From JASSUD01 sp031963445 (lineage in GTDB: Bacteria; Pseudomonadota; Gammaproteobacteria; Burkholderiales; Burkholderiaceae): DNA of 64,000 nucleotides. Position 1 is the first letter of the stretch. Each line of letters opens with the position of its first letter. Positions 50,908 to 59,694 of this stretch are shown one piece after another. Both the position numbers and the translations under genes were made by a program. The notes below the pieces were generated by a model. It was given only the letters and a program-made list of their open reading frames with translations, made no database searches and was not told the DNA's origin. The stretch is from NCBI GenBank assembly GCA_031963445.1, contig JASSUH010000001.1, forward strand, positions 2,542,001 through 2,606,000, in the 5' to 3' direction.

Positions 50908-52629
50908 TCACTTAGCAAAACTCAAGGCACCCGTTAAATCACCCATTGGTTTTTCACGATGCGCAGTTAAAGCCGCATTGCGCGCTTTTAAACCAGGTAA
51001 CTCGGGTAGATTAAAGCGCCGTGTAAGAAAACGTAGAATCGAAGTCGTGTCATATTGCGTGTGATCGACATAGCCTTTCTTGGCAAAAGGCGAAATGATG
51101 ATGGCGGGAATACGCATGCCCGGTCCCCAACGATCTCCTTTGGGTGGGGCGACATGATCCCAAAAGCCACCGTTTTCATCATAAGTCACGATAACCAGCA
51201 TATTCGGCCACTGTGGACTAGCCTGTAAATGCTTAATCATTTGCAGCAAATGAGTATCACCTGCCGCGACATCTGCATAGCCAGCATGCTCATTTAAATT
51301 GCCCTGAGGCTTATAAAAAGTCACTTGGGGTAATTTACCTGCATCAATCACCTGCATCAATTTTTCCCCCTCCATGCCTGCATCCAGCAAATGCTTAGTC
51401 CGCTCAGCTGTGCCAGGCGCAAATTGAGCGAAATAATTAAATGGCTGATGGTGGGTTTGAAAATTCGGCTGCGTATAAGGTAAACCTTTGTAGATTGCCT
51501 TGCTTGGCTCTGTTAGCGCAGCCTGCCAAGCACTGCTATACCATGCCCACGAGGCACCTGCTGCTGACAGTAAATCGCCAATCGTTTGCGAAGTTTGTGG
51601 CGGCAAAGTGGTAGCTATGCTCGCATCTACATAGCGCCTATCACCACCCGGCACTACGGCATTAGCACTTGGTTGATAAGGCGGTTGCATCGTATTAACC
51701 GCATAAAAATCAGGGGTCAGATTGCCTGAATGAACAAATTTAGGTGCGCCTCGTAACGCGGAAACGGGTGAATTAACAGCTTGTGCTAATGTCACCCCAT
51801 CTGCTTCAACCGCTGAAATTAGGGAAGCCCCAGGGCTTTTATCGGCTTTCGGATAATACGGGGTGCAGGCACAGACTAGCCATTGATGATTAAGAAACGA
51901 GCTGCCGAAGGCAGCCATAAAGAAATTATCAGCCAGCGTATACTGTTGCGCGATTTTCCACAGCGGTAAAGTTTGCTCAGCAGTACTGTAGTGTCCCAGC
52001 GGCAGAGCACCTGCATTGCTCCATGCAGCAAATTGATTATTTTTACCGCCGTTGATTTGCATCTGATTTTCGTAGAAGCGATGGGTCAGATCGCGCGTCG
52101 CAACGGTCAATGGAGTATTAAAGCCCTGCGCGCCATCAATCGCAAACGGTGCATTTGGAAGTTGCGCTGTCATTGCTTGCGTAATAACAGGGGTTACGCC
52201 AGTGGCAGTTAGACCATTCCAAATCGGCGGTAAGGTCGGCAAGACTGAGCCATCACGGTCAAGCTGCTGTGCGTTAGCCGCAGTCACATTTTGTAAGCCG
52301 TTAGCGCCAGGGAAGTGGCCATAAAGATTGTCGAAACTACGGTTCTCCGCATAAATCACAACCACATTTTTAATTAATGAAAGCTGATGCGAATTGACGG
52401 AAGCAGCATTGCTCTCATGAATAGCAAAAAAAAATGCAGCAAAAAACGTCAATAAAATTGAAGGCCGAGGTACCCTGCGCGCTGCCCTCATCAGCCGTGT
52501 AATAGCGTGCGAGAGCCAGCTATGGCCCTGAAGTAACGTCATCCCCACTGACCGTAATGGCTGCATTAACCGTGAAAGTGTTCTTTGTCCCTCAGTAAAG
52601 TGGGCTTTCCCCAATAAGTTTTTTTGCAT
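50908..52629 (-). CDS. Phosphoesterase family protein (acid phosphatase AcpA / phospholipase C-like)
   Basis: 573 aa. A long positively charged N-terminus leads to a hydrophobic export segment (SILLTFFAAFFFAIHESNAAS, about residues 57-76). The phosphoesterase (PF04185-type) domain opens IKNVVVIYAENRSFDNLYGH and closes MLVIVTYDENGGFWDHVAPP and IPAIIISPFAKKGYVDHTQY, the expected metal-binding Glu/Asn, Asp and His sites. The internal ASWAWYSSAWQ is also family-like. It should act in the periplasm or outside the cell on phosphate esters. The start may be a later Met (several lie before the signal). It is divergent from the peroxidase gene with only 18 bases between starts. Confidence 0.9.
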   Translation of the reverse strand: MQKNLLGKAHFTEGQRTLSRLMQPLRSVGMTLLQGHSWLSHAITRLMRAARRVPRPSILLTFFAAFFFAIHESNAASVNSHQLSLIKNVVVIYAENRSFDNLYGHFPGANGLQNVTAANAQQLDRDGSVLPTLPPIWNGLTATGVTPVITQAMTAQLPNAPFAIDGAQGFNTPLTVATRDLTHRFYENQMQINGGKNNQFAAWSNAGALPLGHYSTAEQTLPLWKIAQQYTLADNFFMAAFGSSFLNHQWLVCACTPYYPKADKSPGASLISAVEADGVTLAQAVNSPVSALRGAPKFVHSGNLTPDFYAVNTMQPPYQPSANAVVPGGDRRYVDASIATTLPPQTSQTIGDLLSAAGASWAWYSSAWQAALTEPSKAIYKGLPYTQPNFQTHHQPFNYFAQFAPGTAERTKHLLDAGMEGEKLMQVIDAGKLPQVTFYKPQGNLNEHAGYADVAAGDTHLLQMIKHLQASPQWPNMLVIVTYDENGGFWDHVAPPKGDRWGPGMRIPAIIISPFAKKGYVDHTQYDTTSILRFLTRRFNLPELPGLKARNAALTAHREKPMGDLTGALSFAK

Positions 52630-52647
52630 CGTTTATTTTTTATCAAA

Positions 52648-54060
52648 ATGTTTGGCACAACTCTCATCAAGAAAGCATTGAATAAATCTGGTGTAAGCAA
52701 AACCTATCTGATACTTAGCATGCTGTTAGTTATTGCTGGTTGCGATAGGAGCATGACCCACAAACACGCTGCGTCACGCTCCCAGACAAACGCGCAGGAA
52801 CAAGCAATTTCGCGCGCTGCCATTTACCAACAGGTTCAACATCTAACAGCGCTTGGCCGTCAGTTATTTTTTGACCCTACCTTATCCGGCTCTGGCAAGC
52901 TTGCTTGCGCTAGTTGCCATAGCCCCAGTTACGCGTTCGGGCCGCCTAATTCTCTTTCAGTGCAGCTTGGTGGCCCTAATCTACTCAGCGAAGGGTTGCG
53001 CGCCGCACCTTCGCTTAAATATCTCCAAACCCTCCCCCCCTTCACCGAACACTATTACGACGCTGATGATGAAGCAGACGGCAGTATAGATAATGGCCCA
53101 ACTGGTGGGCTGACCTGGGATGGACGTGTCGATCAAGGCGCACAACAAGCGCGCTTACCTTTAACTTCACCCGTCGAAATGGCCAGCACGCCTGCTAAAG
53201 TGGCTGCCGCTGTACGACATGCGCCTTATGCCGCAACCTTCAAAGCAATCTTTGGCAAGACGATTTGGCAAGACGATGAACAAGTTTTTCAGGCCGTCTT
53301 ACACGCCCTTGAGGTGTTTGAACAAAGTCAGTCTGACTTCTATCCTTACTCAAGTAAGTACGATGCCTATCTTGCAGGACAAGCACAGTTAACACCGGCT
53401 GAGTGGCGTGGTTTGCAACTTTTCAATGATGAAAATAAAGGCAATTGCGCCAGCTGTCATCGTAGCCAACCAGCCAAAAACGGTGCGCCGCCTCAATTTA
53501 CTGACTACGGATTAATTGCGCTGGGCGTACCCCGTAATCGCACTCTTAGTGTTAATCAAGATTCTAATTTTTACGACCTCGGCGCCTGCGGCCCAGAGCG
53601 TCATGATTTGAAAGATCGCGCTGAATATTGCGGCCTTTTTAGAACCCCGACACTACGCAATGTTGCGCTACGCTCAACCTTTTTTCATAACGGTTTTGTG
53701 CACACGCTAGCAGAGGCGGTACGCTTTTATAGCGAGCGTGATACGCGTCCAGAACGTTGGTACTCACGCGATGCTGATGGTCAGCTCGTTAAGTTCGACG
53801 ATTTACCCAAGCGCTATCAGGCCAATCTCAATTTCGATCCTCCTTTCGGTGACCAAGCCAGTGAAAAGCCGGTACTTAATGAGGCTGAAATTCGCGATAT
53901 CGTTGCATTTTTAAAAACCTTAACGGATGGTTATCAGCCAACCTCAAACACAGAGAATCGCTCAGAACCTGTCTACAAATTGTCTAAAAGGCCGTCAGGC
54001 GGGGGAGGCCCTCAGTTAGCTAAACCTTGCAGCAACCGGAGTGTACATAGACGTACATGA
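52648..54060 (+). CDS. Di-heme cytochrome c peroxidase / MauG family lipoprotein
   Basis: 470 aa from ATG 52648 (a TTG at 52624 is rejected). It has a lipoprotein signal (LSMLLVIAGC, Cys about 31), then two heme c sites, KLACASCHSP and GNCASCHRSQ, with the family motifs QLFFDPTLSGSGKLAC near the start and FRTPTLRNVALRSTFFHNG near the end. It reduces peroxide or oxidises substrates in the periplasm. From residue about 439 the frame runs into a 155-bp palindromic repeat. The last 31 residues (EPVYKLSKRPSGGGG and on) are repeat-encoded, Gly/Arg/Ser-rich and foreign to the family. Confidence 0.9.
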   Translation: MFGTTLIKKALNKSGVSKTYLILSMLLVIAGCDRSMTHKHAASRSQTNAQEQAISRAAIYQQVQHLTALGRQLFFDPTLSGSGKLACASCHSPSYAFGPPNSLSVQLGGPNLLSEGLRAAPSLKYLQTLPPFTEHYYDADDEADGSIDNGPTGGLTWDGRVDQGAQQARLPLTSPVEMASTPAKVAAAVRHAPYAATFKAIFGKTIWQDDEQVFQAVLHALEVFEQSQSDFYPYSSKYDAYLAGQAQLTPAEWRGLQLFNDENKGNCASCHRSQPAKNGAPPQFTDYGLIALGVPRNRTLSVNQDSNFYDLGACGPERHDLKDRAEYCGLFRTPTLRNVALRSTFFHNGFVHTLAEAVRFYSERDTRPERWYSRDADGQLVKFDDLPKRYQANLNFDPPFGDQASEKPVLNEAEIRDIVAFLKTLTDGYQPTSNTENRSEPVYKLSKRPSGGGGPQLAKPCSNRSVHRRT

Positions 54061-54118
54061 GGATTGCGAGCACCGCCCAGGGTTTAACAACTACGCAGGC
54101 GACTTGTAGACAGGTTCT
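53964..54118. repeat. 155-bp palindromic repeat overlapping the ends of two convergent genes
   Basis: Outer ends AGAACCTGTCTACAA and TTGTAGACAGGTTCT are exact complements. Inner parts CAGGCGGGGGAGGCCCTCAG and CCCAGGGTTTAAC are weaker arms, with a GTACATAGACGTACATGAGG core. The left end extends the peroxidase reading frame. The right end provides the first base of the trpE TGA stop on the minus strand (54118-54120). Confidence 0.88.
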
Positions 54119-55611
54119 CAGGGAAGCCCATCTTGCACTTGCTCAGCGGCTCTTAGCACAGCCCGCGCTTTATTTTCGGTTTCCTGCCATTCAGCTTCAG
54201 GCACTGAATCAGCGACGATACCGGCAGCCGCTTGCACATATAAATTACCTTGGTAGATCACGCCGGTGCGAATCGCTATCGCTAAATCCATTGCGCCAGA
54301 GAAAGATAAATAGCCGACAGCACCGCCATACAGGCCGCGTTTAATCGGCTCTAACTCGTCAATGATTTCGAGCGCTCGTACTTTCGGTGCGCCAGACAAT
54401 GTACCCGCTGGAAATACTGCCCGCAGCACATCCAAATTCGTCAAACCAGGTTTCAGCCGCCCTTCTACTGAGCTGACAATATGCTGCACATGCGAATACT
54501 TTTCGATATGCATTTTGTCAGTCACGGTGACTGAGCCAATTTGCGCAATACGACCCACATCATTACGCGCTAAATCGATCAGCATTAAATGCTCGGCAAT
54601 TTCCTTTGGATCATTTAATAATTCATCTGCCAATGCATTATCTTCAGCAACCGTAGCGCCGCGTGGCCGAGTGCCAGCGAGTGGGCGAATCGTAACGATG
54701 CATTCTTCCTCATGCTCTTCTTGGCGCACCAAAATCTCTGGCGACGCGCCTACCACATGAAATTCGCCAAAATTGTAGAAATACATATAAGGCGATGGAT
54801 TCAACGTACGCAACGCCCGATACAACGACAAAGGCTCATCTCGATACGGTTTGCTTAAACGTTGCCCAATTTGAACCTGCATCAATTCGCCTGCGGCAAT
54901 ATATTCTTGCGCTTGATGCACCGCCTGTAAAAATGCTGGTTTAGCAAACTCACGCCGAATTTCAGTACGTTCACTCGCACAAGTCAGTGGCGGCTGTACC
55001 GCTTTATTTAAGCAAACCCGTAACTCGGCAAGTCGCTCAGTAGCGCGCGCGTAAGCTTGTGGCAACGTTGGATCGGCATGCACAATCAGGTAAAGCTTGC
55101 CCGCCAAATTATCAATGACCGCGACTTCTTCACACAGTAATAATTGAATCTCCGGCAAACCTAAATCATCTGGTGGCGCACTATGCGCGAGCTTTTTCTC
55201 GATATGACGCACCGCGTCATAGCCGAAATAACCCGCTAACCCGCCACAAAAGCGAGGTAAATTTGGAGATTGCGCGACTTTAAAACGCGCCTGAAAGCGC
55301 TCGATAAATTCAAACGGGTCACCTTCGTGCGTCTCAACCACCTGTGCGTCATGCACTACTTCGCAGCATCTGCCACTGGCTCGTAAATAAGTACGGGCAG
55401 GCAAGCCAATAAAAGAATAACGGCCAAAACGCTCACCCCCTACGACCGACTCAAGTAAAAATGAATAGGCGCCGTTATTCTGCGTTTGCGCTAGCTTCAA
55501 ATAAATAGAAAGCGGCGTATCAAGATCGGCCAGCGTTTCTAAAATAAGTGGGATACGGTTATAGCCAGCATCGGCCAGCGCTTGGAATTCAGATTCGGTG
55601 ATAGAAGGCAT
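54118..55611 (-). CDS. trpE: Anthranilate synthase component I
   Basis: 497 aa. It makes anthranilate from chorismate with TrpG-supplied ammonia. Feedback-site LLES is in YSFLLESVVGGERFGRYSF. Catalytic motifs are VVGASPEILVRQ, TIRPLAGTRPRG, EHLMLIDLARNDVGR and FPAGTLSGAPKVRALEIID. It is downstream of rpe. In Burkholderia trpG, trpD and trpC follow trpE. Here the next gene is the convergent peroxidase, so trpG must be elsewhere or lost. Stop codon TGA overlaps the palindromic repeat. Confidence 0.96.
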   Translation of the reverse strand: MPSITESEFQALADAGYNRIPLILETLADLDTPLSIYLKLAQTQNNGAYSFLLESVVGGERFGRYSFIGLPARTYLRASGRCCEVVHDAQVVETHEGDPFEFIERFQARFKVAQSPNLPRFCGGLAGYFGYDAVRHIEKKLAHSAPPDDLGLPEIQLLLCEEVAVIDNLAGKLYLIVHADPTLPQAYARATERLAELRVCLNKAVQPPLTCASERTEIRREFAKPAFLQAVHQAQEYIAAGELMQVQIGQRLSKPYRDEPLSLYRALRTLNPSPYMYFYNFGEFHVVGASPEILVRQEEHEEECIVTIRPLAGTRPRGATVAEDNALADELLNDPKEIAEHLMLIDLARNDVGRIAQIGSVTVTDKMHIEKYSHVQHIVSSVEGRLKPGLTNLDVLRAVFPAGTLSGAPKVRALEIIDELEPIKRGLYGGAVGYLSFSGAMDLAIAIRTGVIYQGNLYVQAAAGIVADSVPEAEWQETENKARAVLRAAEQVQDGLP

Positions 55612-55680
55612 GCTTGGTACCGTTAACGAAAAGACAAAAACTAGAAAACCTCTGCGTAAACATGAGCAGCGGAGCCGGCT

Positions 55681-56379
55681 TTAAACGCTAGAGACACCAT
55701 TCTCGAGTGCTTCACGCAGTGCATGAATTGCCTTCGCATAATCAGGCTGCGCAAAAATGGCCGAGCCAGCTACAAAGGTATCAGCCCCTGCAGCGGCAAT
55801 CTGGGCAATGTTGCTCGCGTTGACGCCGCCATCGACAGATAGCTTAATCTCACGTCCACTTTCTGCCCGATAGGCATCGATACGCGCACGCGCTGCACGG
55901 ACTTTCTTCAGTGCTTCGGGAATAAACTTCTGCCCTCCAAAACCTGGATTAACTGACATGATCAGAATCAGATCAAGCCGATCCATCACATGTTCAAGGT
56001 AATCAAGAGGTGTCGCTGGATTAAACGCCAAACCAGCTTGGCACCCTTGCTCACGAATCAGCGTAAGGGTGCGATCAAGGTGCTCAGAAGCTTGCGGATG
56101 TACGGTAATTAAGTCGGCGCCTGCTTTGGCAAAATCAACCACTAAACGATCTGCCGGCTGCACCATCAAATGCACATCAATCGGTGCTTTTATATGCGGA
56201 CGCAACGCTTCACAAACTAGCGGACCAACCGTCAAATTCGGCACGTAGTGGTTATCCATTACATCAAAGTGAATCCAATCAGCACCAGCGGCGATGACAT
56301 TACGCACTTCTTCGCCTAACTCTGAAAAATCAGCGGAGAGAATGCTCGGTGCAAGGCGGTATTGTTGAGGTTGAGTCAT
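55681..56379 (-). CDS. rpe: Ribulose-phosphate 3-epimerase
   Basis: 232 aa. It interconverts ribulose-5-phosphate and xylulose-5-phosphate. The opening APSILSADFSELGEEV, WIHFDVMDNHYVPNLTVGP (metal His/Asp), IDVHLMVQPADRL, LIMSVNPGFGGQKFIP and LSVDGGVNASNIAQ are canonical TIM-barrel sites. It is upstream of trpE. The gph gene usual between them in Burkholderia is absent, with only 69 bases there. Confidence 0.96.
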   Translation of the reverse strand: MTQPQQYRLAPSILSADFSELGEEVRNVIAAGADWIHFDVMDNHYVPNLTVGPLVCEALRPHIKAPIDVHLMVQPADRLVVDFAKAGADLITVHPQASEHLDRTLTLIREQGCQAGLAFNPATPLDYLEHVMDRLDLILIMSVNPGFGGQKFIPEALKKVRAARARIDAYRAESGREIKLSVDGGVNASNIAQIAAAGADTFVAGSAIFAQPDYAKAIHALREALENGVSSV

Positions 56380-56644
56380 GAGCGCACGTTATTAAAGCTG
56401 TGTGGGAAATAGGTGGGTAGTTGGTCCGTACCGTACCTTTCATATAGCCAGCACGAAGTATAGTAGAAGGCGCCTATTTTAACTGCCGGCGGCCTGTCCT
56501 TCACAACTCACCGTAAGCATTTATCTTTTTCTTTAACAAAACGTACGGCCTATGCCAAAAGCTAGGCTTGTGGTTAACTTTAGCTTCGCGCAAAATGCGC
56601 TGATGCATACACCTTATTTTGTGTGCTTGACAGAGACTTGCGCA

Positions 56645-57019
56645 ATGAATGAATACAAACTAACCGTTACGCCGCGATCATATTATTTGGCTGAACAATC
56701 TAATCCACATCAGCAACAGTTTGCTTTCGCGTATAAGATCATTATTCATAATTCTGGTCAGGTGGCGGCACAATTGATCGCCCGTCATTGGTTGATTATT
56801 GATAGTGAAAACCAGGTACAGGAAGTGAAAGGGCTTGGCGTGGTTGGACGACAACCGTTTCTACGGCCGGGTGAACAATTTGAATATACAAGTTGGGCCC
56901 TCCTTAGCACGCCAACGGGCAGTATGCAGGGCAGTTATCTTTGCGTGGCTGAAGATGGGGTTCGCTTCGATGCCCCAATTCCTGAATTTGCCTTGTGCAT
57001 GCCAAGCATGTTGCATTAA
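56645..57019 (+). CDS. apaG: ApaG (Co2+/Mg2+ efflux-linked) protein
   Basis: 124 aa from ATG 56645, the usual family length. An in-frame 31-residue upstream extension is not family-like. It is an FN3-like beta-sandwich with FAFAYKIIIHNSGQVAAQLI, HWLIIDSENQVQEVKGLGVV, GRQPFLRPGEQFEYTSW and GSMQGSYLCVAEDG. Function is not firmly known. The E. coli protein is linked to Co/Mg resistance and Ap4A. It is divergent from rpe, the common arrangement in Burkholderia. Confidence 0.95.
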   Translation: MNEYKLTVTPRSYYLAEQSNPHQQQFAFAYKIIIHNSGQVAAQLIARHWLIIDSENQVQEVKGLGVVGRQPFLRPGEQFEYTSWALLSTPTGSMQGSYLCVAEDGVRFDAPIPEFALCMPSMLH

Positions 57020-57041
57020 ACACCAATAACTCTCTCAAGCA

Positions 57042-57162
57042 ATTAAGAAGACGCTGAACAAACCTGGAGCGGCAGAATAAACAACTGCACCCATCCTTGC
57101 CGTACTATAAGTAGTGGCAGCAAAGGCATTTCTTGCTCCCGATTGATTCAACGCCCTCCTAA
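57042..57162. repeat. Palindromic repeat, family D
   Basis: Outer arms AAGACGCTGAACAAACCTGG and TTGATTCAACGCCCTCCT are inverted copies. The centre has CCATCCTTGCCGTACTATAA and GTAGTGGCAGCAAAGGCATT, the shared core. It lies between apaG and mltA. Confidence 0.72.
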
Positions 57163-57183
57163 GCTTTCTTGGACAAAAATAAT

Positions 57184-58284
57184 ATGCGTTCTATAAAAAT
57201 TATCAGCGCTTGGATATGCGTGTGTTCACTGACTTTATTAGCCTCATGCGCAACCCATCGCCCCTCTCCGGGTACGCCACTCTCCCCTGATGCTCTTACC
57301 CCGCAGGCGATAACCCCTGCCGCTTGGCAGCAAGTTGAAGGATGGCAGGATGACTCGCTTATAGGCGTAACGAGTGCTCTGCGTAGCAATTGTTTGCGGA
57401 TGCAAGCCTTAGCCAAATGGAAGCCGATTTGTACTGCTGCTGCCCAGCTAAACGATACGGATACAGTGGGCATACGTGCTTTTTTTGAACGCTATTTCAC
57501 CCCTTTCCAACTCTCCAATAGTAATGGCTCAGTCGAAGGCTTAATCACGGGTTACTACGAACCTTTACTACATGGCTCACGTACACCACGTGCACCCTAC
57601 TTGCATCCACTGTACCGTTGGCCAGCAAGTTACAAACTCGGCCAGAAGCTGCCTGAGCGTGCGCAGCTTCTCAAAGGCGGCTTACTAAAGGGTTCTGAAT
57701 TAGTCTATGTCGACAATCCAATCGATGCGTTTTTTCTGCAAATACAAGGCTCAGGCCGCATTTTGCTGGACGATGGCAGTGTGATGCGTGTCGGCTATAA
57801 CGGCACCAACGGGCAACCCTATCAATCAATTGGGCGCTGGTTAATCGATCAAGGCAAACTCACGCCCGCGCAGACTACTATGCAAGGCTTAAAGGAATGG
57901 GCGCGCACCCACCCAGCGCAGGTTGAAAGCGTACTTGCTGTGAATCCACGCTTTGTGTTCTTTAAAGAAGTACTTGCCACCGGCAGTGGCACTATTGATC
58001 AAAACACTGGACCAGCTGGGGCATTAGGCGTACCTCTGACACCTGAGCGCTCAATTGCCGTCGACCCCACTTCGATTCCGTTGGGTATGCCCGTCTTTTT
58101 AGCCACCACTCGACCACTCAAAAAAGAGCCACTTAACCGACTAGTCTTTGCTCAAGATGTAGGCACAGCGATCAAAGGAAAAGTACGAGCAGACTATTTT
58201 TGGGGACTCGGCGACCAAGCCGGCGAACTAGCAGGGAAAATGAAGCAATCTGGGCGTATGTGGCTGCTGATACCAAAAACCTAA
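57184..58284 (+). CDS. mltA: Membrane-bound lytic murein transglycosylase A
   Basis: 366 aa from ATG 57184. A TTG five codons upstream is rejected. It has a lipoprotein signal (SLTLLASC, Cys about 21). The MltA domain GLITGYYEPLLHGSR, DAFFLQIQGSGRILLDDGS, VMRVGYNGTNGQPYQSIGRW is followed by the 3D domain with catalytic-Asp motifs (GALGVPLTPERSIAVDPTSI, VFAQDVGTAIKGKVRADYFW). It cleaves peptidoglycan glycan strands at the outer membrane. Confidence 0.95.
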   Translation: MRSIKIISAWICVCSLTLLASCATHRPSPGTPLSPDALTPQAITPAAWQQVEGWQDDSLIGVTSALRSNCLRMQALAKWKPICTAAAQLNDTDTVGIRAFFERYFTPFQLSNSNGSVEGLITGYYEPLLHGSRTPRAPYLHPLYRWPASYKLGQKLPERAQLLKGGLLKGSELVYVDNPIDAFFLQIQGSGRILLDDGSVMRVGYNGTNGQPYQSIGRWLIDQGKLTPAQTTMQGLKEWARTHPAQVESVLAVNPRFVFFKEVLATGSGTIDQNTGPAGALGVPLTPERSIAVDPTSIPLGMPVFLATTRPLKKEPLNRLVFAQDVGTAIKGKVRADYFWGLGDQAGELAGKMKQSGRMWLLIPKT

Positions 58285-58319
58285 TTGGCTGCAGAAAACA
58301 GTACGCAACAACCAGCTCT

Positions 58320-58590
58320 CAGAGCCTGTTCACGATCTCGAAGCAGAAGGCTCTGAGAGGTGCTTGGTAGGCTACGAAAAATGCCCAAAATTGTAGGTTG
58401 GGGTGATGAAGGAACCCCAACATGACGGCCTTAAGGGTGATTTCTAGAGATTATGAACAGGTTCTAGAGCTTGTTCACGATCTCTAAGCAGAAGACCCTT
58501 AGAGGTGCCTGGTAGGCATGTTGGGGTTCCGCATTTAATTAAATGCGGAACCCCAACCTACGATCCTTTGTCGATATTCGTAGGTTCTAA
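58320..58590. repeat. Two adjacent family B repeats in tandem
   Basis: First copy about 58320-58467 (AGAGCCTGTTCACGATCTCG to GATTATGAACAGGTTCTAGA). The second starts at 58466 (AGAGCTTGTTCACGATCTCT) and runs to the cutA upstream region at 58590. The second copy has the spacer TTCCGCATTTAATTAAATGC, which is palindromic itself. They fill nearly the whole 327-base gap between mltA and cutA. Confidence 0.82.
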
Positions 58591-58611
58591 AAATACGATC
58601 GGGCACAAGCG

Positions 58612-58926
58612 ATGACAGATACCATAACGATCATTCTCACGACTTTGCCCAATGCTGAGACAGCTGAGGCACTGACGCAAAAAATCCTTGATGCACGGCT
58701 CGCAGCCTGCGTCACGCAGCTTGCACCAGCACGATCGCGTTATGTTTGGCAAGGCAAGCTGGAAGACGTTTACGAAATTCCGCTGCTTTGCAAAACAACT
58801 CCCGCTCATACGCAAGCACTCAGCAATTTGATTGCTGAACAACACCCTTATCAAACTCCAGAAATTTTGACTTGGACAGCCTCTGCGGCACCGGCCTATG
58901 CGCAGTGGGTAATAGCGCAAACTTAG
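58612..58926 (+). CDS. cutA: Divalent-cation tolerance protein CutA
   Basis: 104 aa. Typical CutA1 features: TIILTTLPNAETAEALTQKI, LAACVTQLAPARSRYVWQGK (Cys-Val-Thr-Gln, then Trp-Gln-Gly-Lys), EIPLLCKTT, and the C-terminal HPYQTPEILTW. It is a small trimeric protein, PII-like, linked to copper tolerance. In Burkholderia it is usually followed by dsbD (which includes a thiol reductase) and then hemB. Here a toxin-antitoxin pair and an LRR gene take that place. Confidence 0.95.
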   Translation: MTDTITIILTTLPNAETAEALTQKILDARLAACVTQLAPARSRYVWQGKLEDVYEIPLLCKTTPAHTQALSNLIAEQHPYQTPEILTWTASAAPAYAQWVIAQT

Positions 58927-59040
58927 AAAAATGCAGAGGTTCCGTTACAGACTGACTTAATTGGATTGCAAACCAATTTGAATATCAAACATTTGAATAT
59001 CAAACAGCAGAAATTCAATTATTTCTTGGCTTAAGAAATT

Positions 59041-59376
59041 TCAAGATTGAGCGTGAACATGGTTTGCAGACTTAACGGATAAACGCATACCAACAACCTT
59101 CATAACCGCCAGCAATGTTTTAAGCGTTGGATTACCTTTGGGTGAAAGAGCGCGAAAAAGGGACTCACGGTTAATACCCGCTTCTTTCGCTACAGCGCCA
59201 AGACCGCCATAGGCTTCTGCAATAGTACGCAGCGCAAGTAAACCAGCAGCTCGCTCATTTGGATTATCAAGGGATTCCATTGCCGCTTTTAGATATTCGG
59301 CTGCTAGCTCAGGATCTGCACGTAATTCTGCTAACTCTAGCTCTTCATGAGATACAACGCCTTTTAACTCTTTCAT
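59041..59376 (-). CDS. HigA-type antitoxin (addiction module antidote, HTH)
   Basis: 111 aa from ATG 59376, chosen because this ATG overlaps the ancestral toxin stop (ATGA), the classical coupling in such modules. A start nine codons upstream exists in frame. The sequence has an N-terminal acidic helical part (EELELAELRADPELAAEYLK), then a helix-turn-helix (LRTIAEAYGGLGAVAKEAGI, NRESLFRALSPKGNPTLKTL), typical of the TIGR02684-type antidote family. It should bind its own promoter and neutralise the partner toxin. The toxin gene before it appears broken. Confidence 0.82.
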   Translation of the reverse strand: MKELKGVVSHEELELAELRADPELAAEYLKAAMESLDNPNERAAGLLALRTIAEAYGGLGAVAKEAGINRESLFRALSPKGNPTLKTLLAVMKVVGMRLSVKSANHVHAQS

Positions 59377-59694
59377 ATTTGCCTCCGCTTCCATTCTGTC
59401 CATAGCAACTTAGCCTGCGATATTGACCATCTGGGAATTTTTGTTTCCACCACAAAGCAGAATAACTATCGACTCACCACAATGACCGTAATATATCCGG
59501 TAGCCTGCACCGAGATGGATGTGTAATTCACTCACACCACTTCCGACAGATTTCGTATCACCAAAGTTACCGGTTTGTATCTGTCGTAACCGAATACGAA
59601 TACGGGCTTGAGCTGCTTTATCACGCAAGTTATTGAGCCATGCGCTGAATGGCCCGTAACCATCATCACCCCGATATCGGAAAATCTTTATCAT
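59373..59694 (-). pseudogene. HigB/RelE-type toxin, frameshifted near its 3' end
   Basis: The frame from ATG 59694 gives 94 aa of a RelE/ParE-superfamily 'addiction module killer' protein: FRYRGDDGYGPFSAWLNNL, ARIRIRLRQIQTGNFGDTKS, VGSGVSELHIHLGAGYRIYY, IVILLCGGNKNSQM, then stops after VNIAG. The family's missing C-terminus, SISQAKLLWTEWKRRQI, is present in the next frame and ends in a TGA that overlaps the antitoxin ATG. A single extra base near 59428 explains this. The reconstructed protein would be about 106 aa, normal for the family. It is either a recent inactivating mutation, an assembly error, or frameshifted expression. Confidence 0.75.

Noticed and set aside
50870..51064. Short frame overlapping the end of the phosphoesterase gene
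   Set aside because: Starts in the terminator hairpin and is antisense to conserved phosphoesterase residues.
52624..52647. TTG start for the peroxidase that would overlap the phosphoesterase start
   Set aside because: ATG at 52648 gives a complete lipoprotein signal and avoids the overlap.
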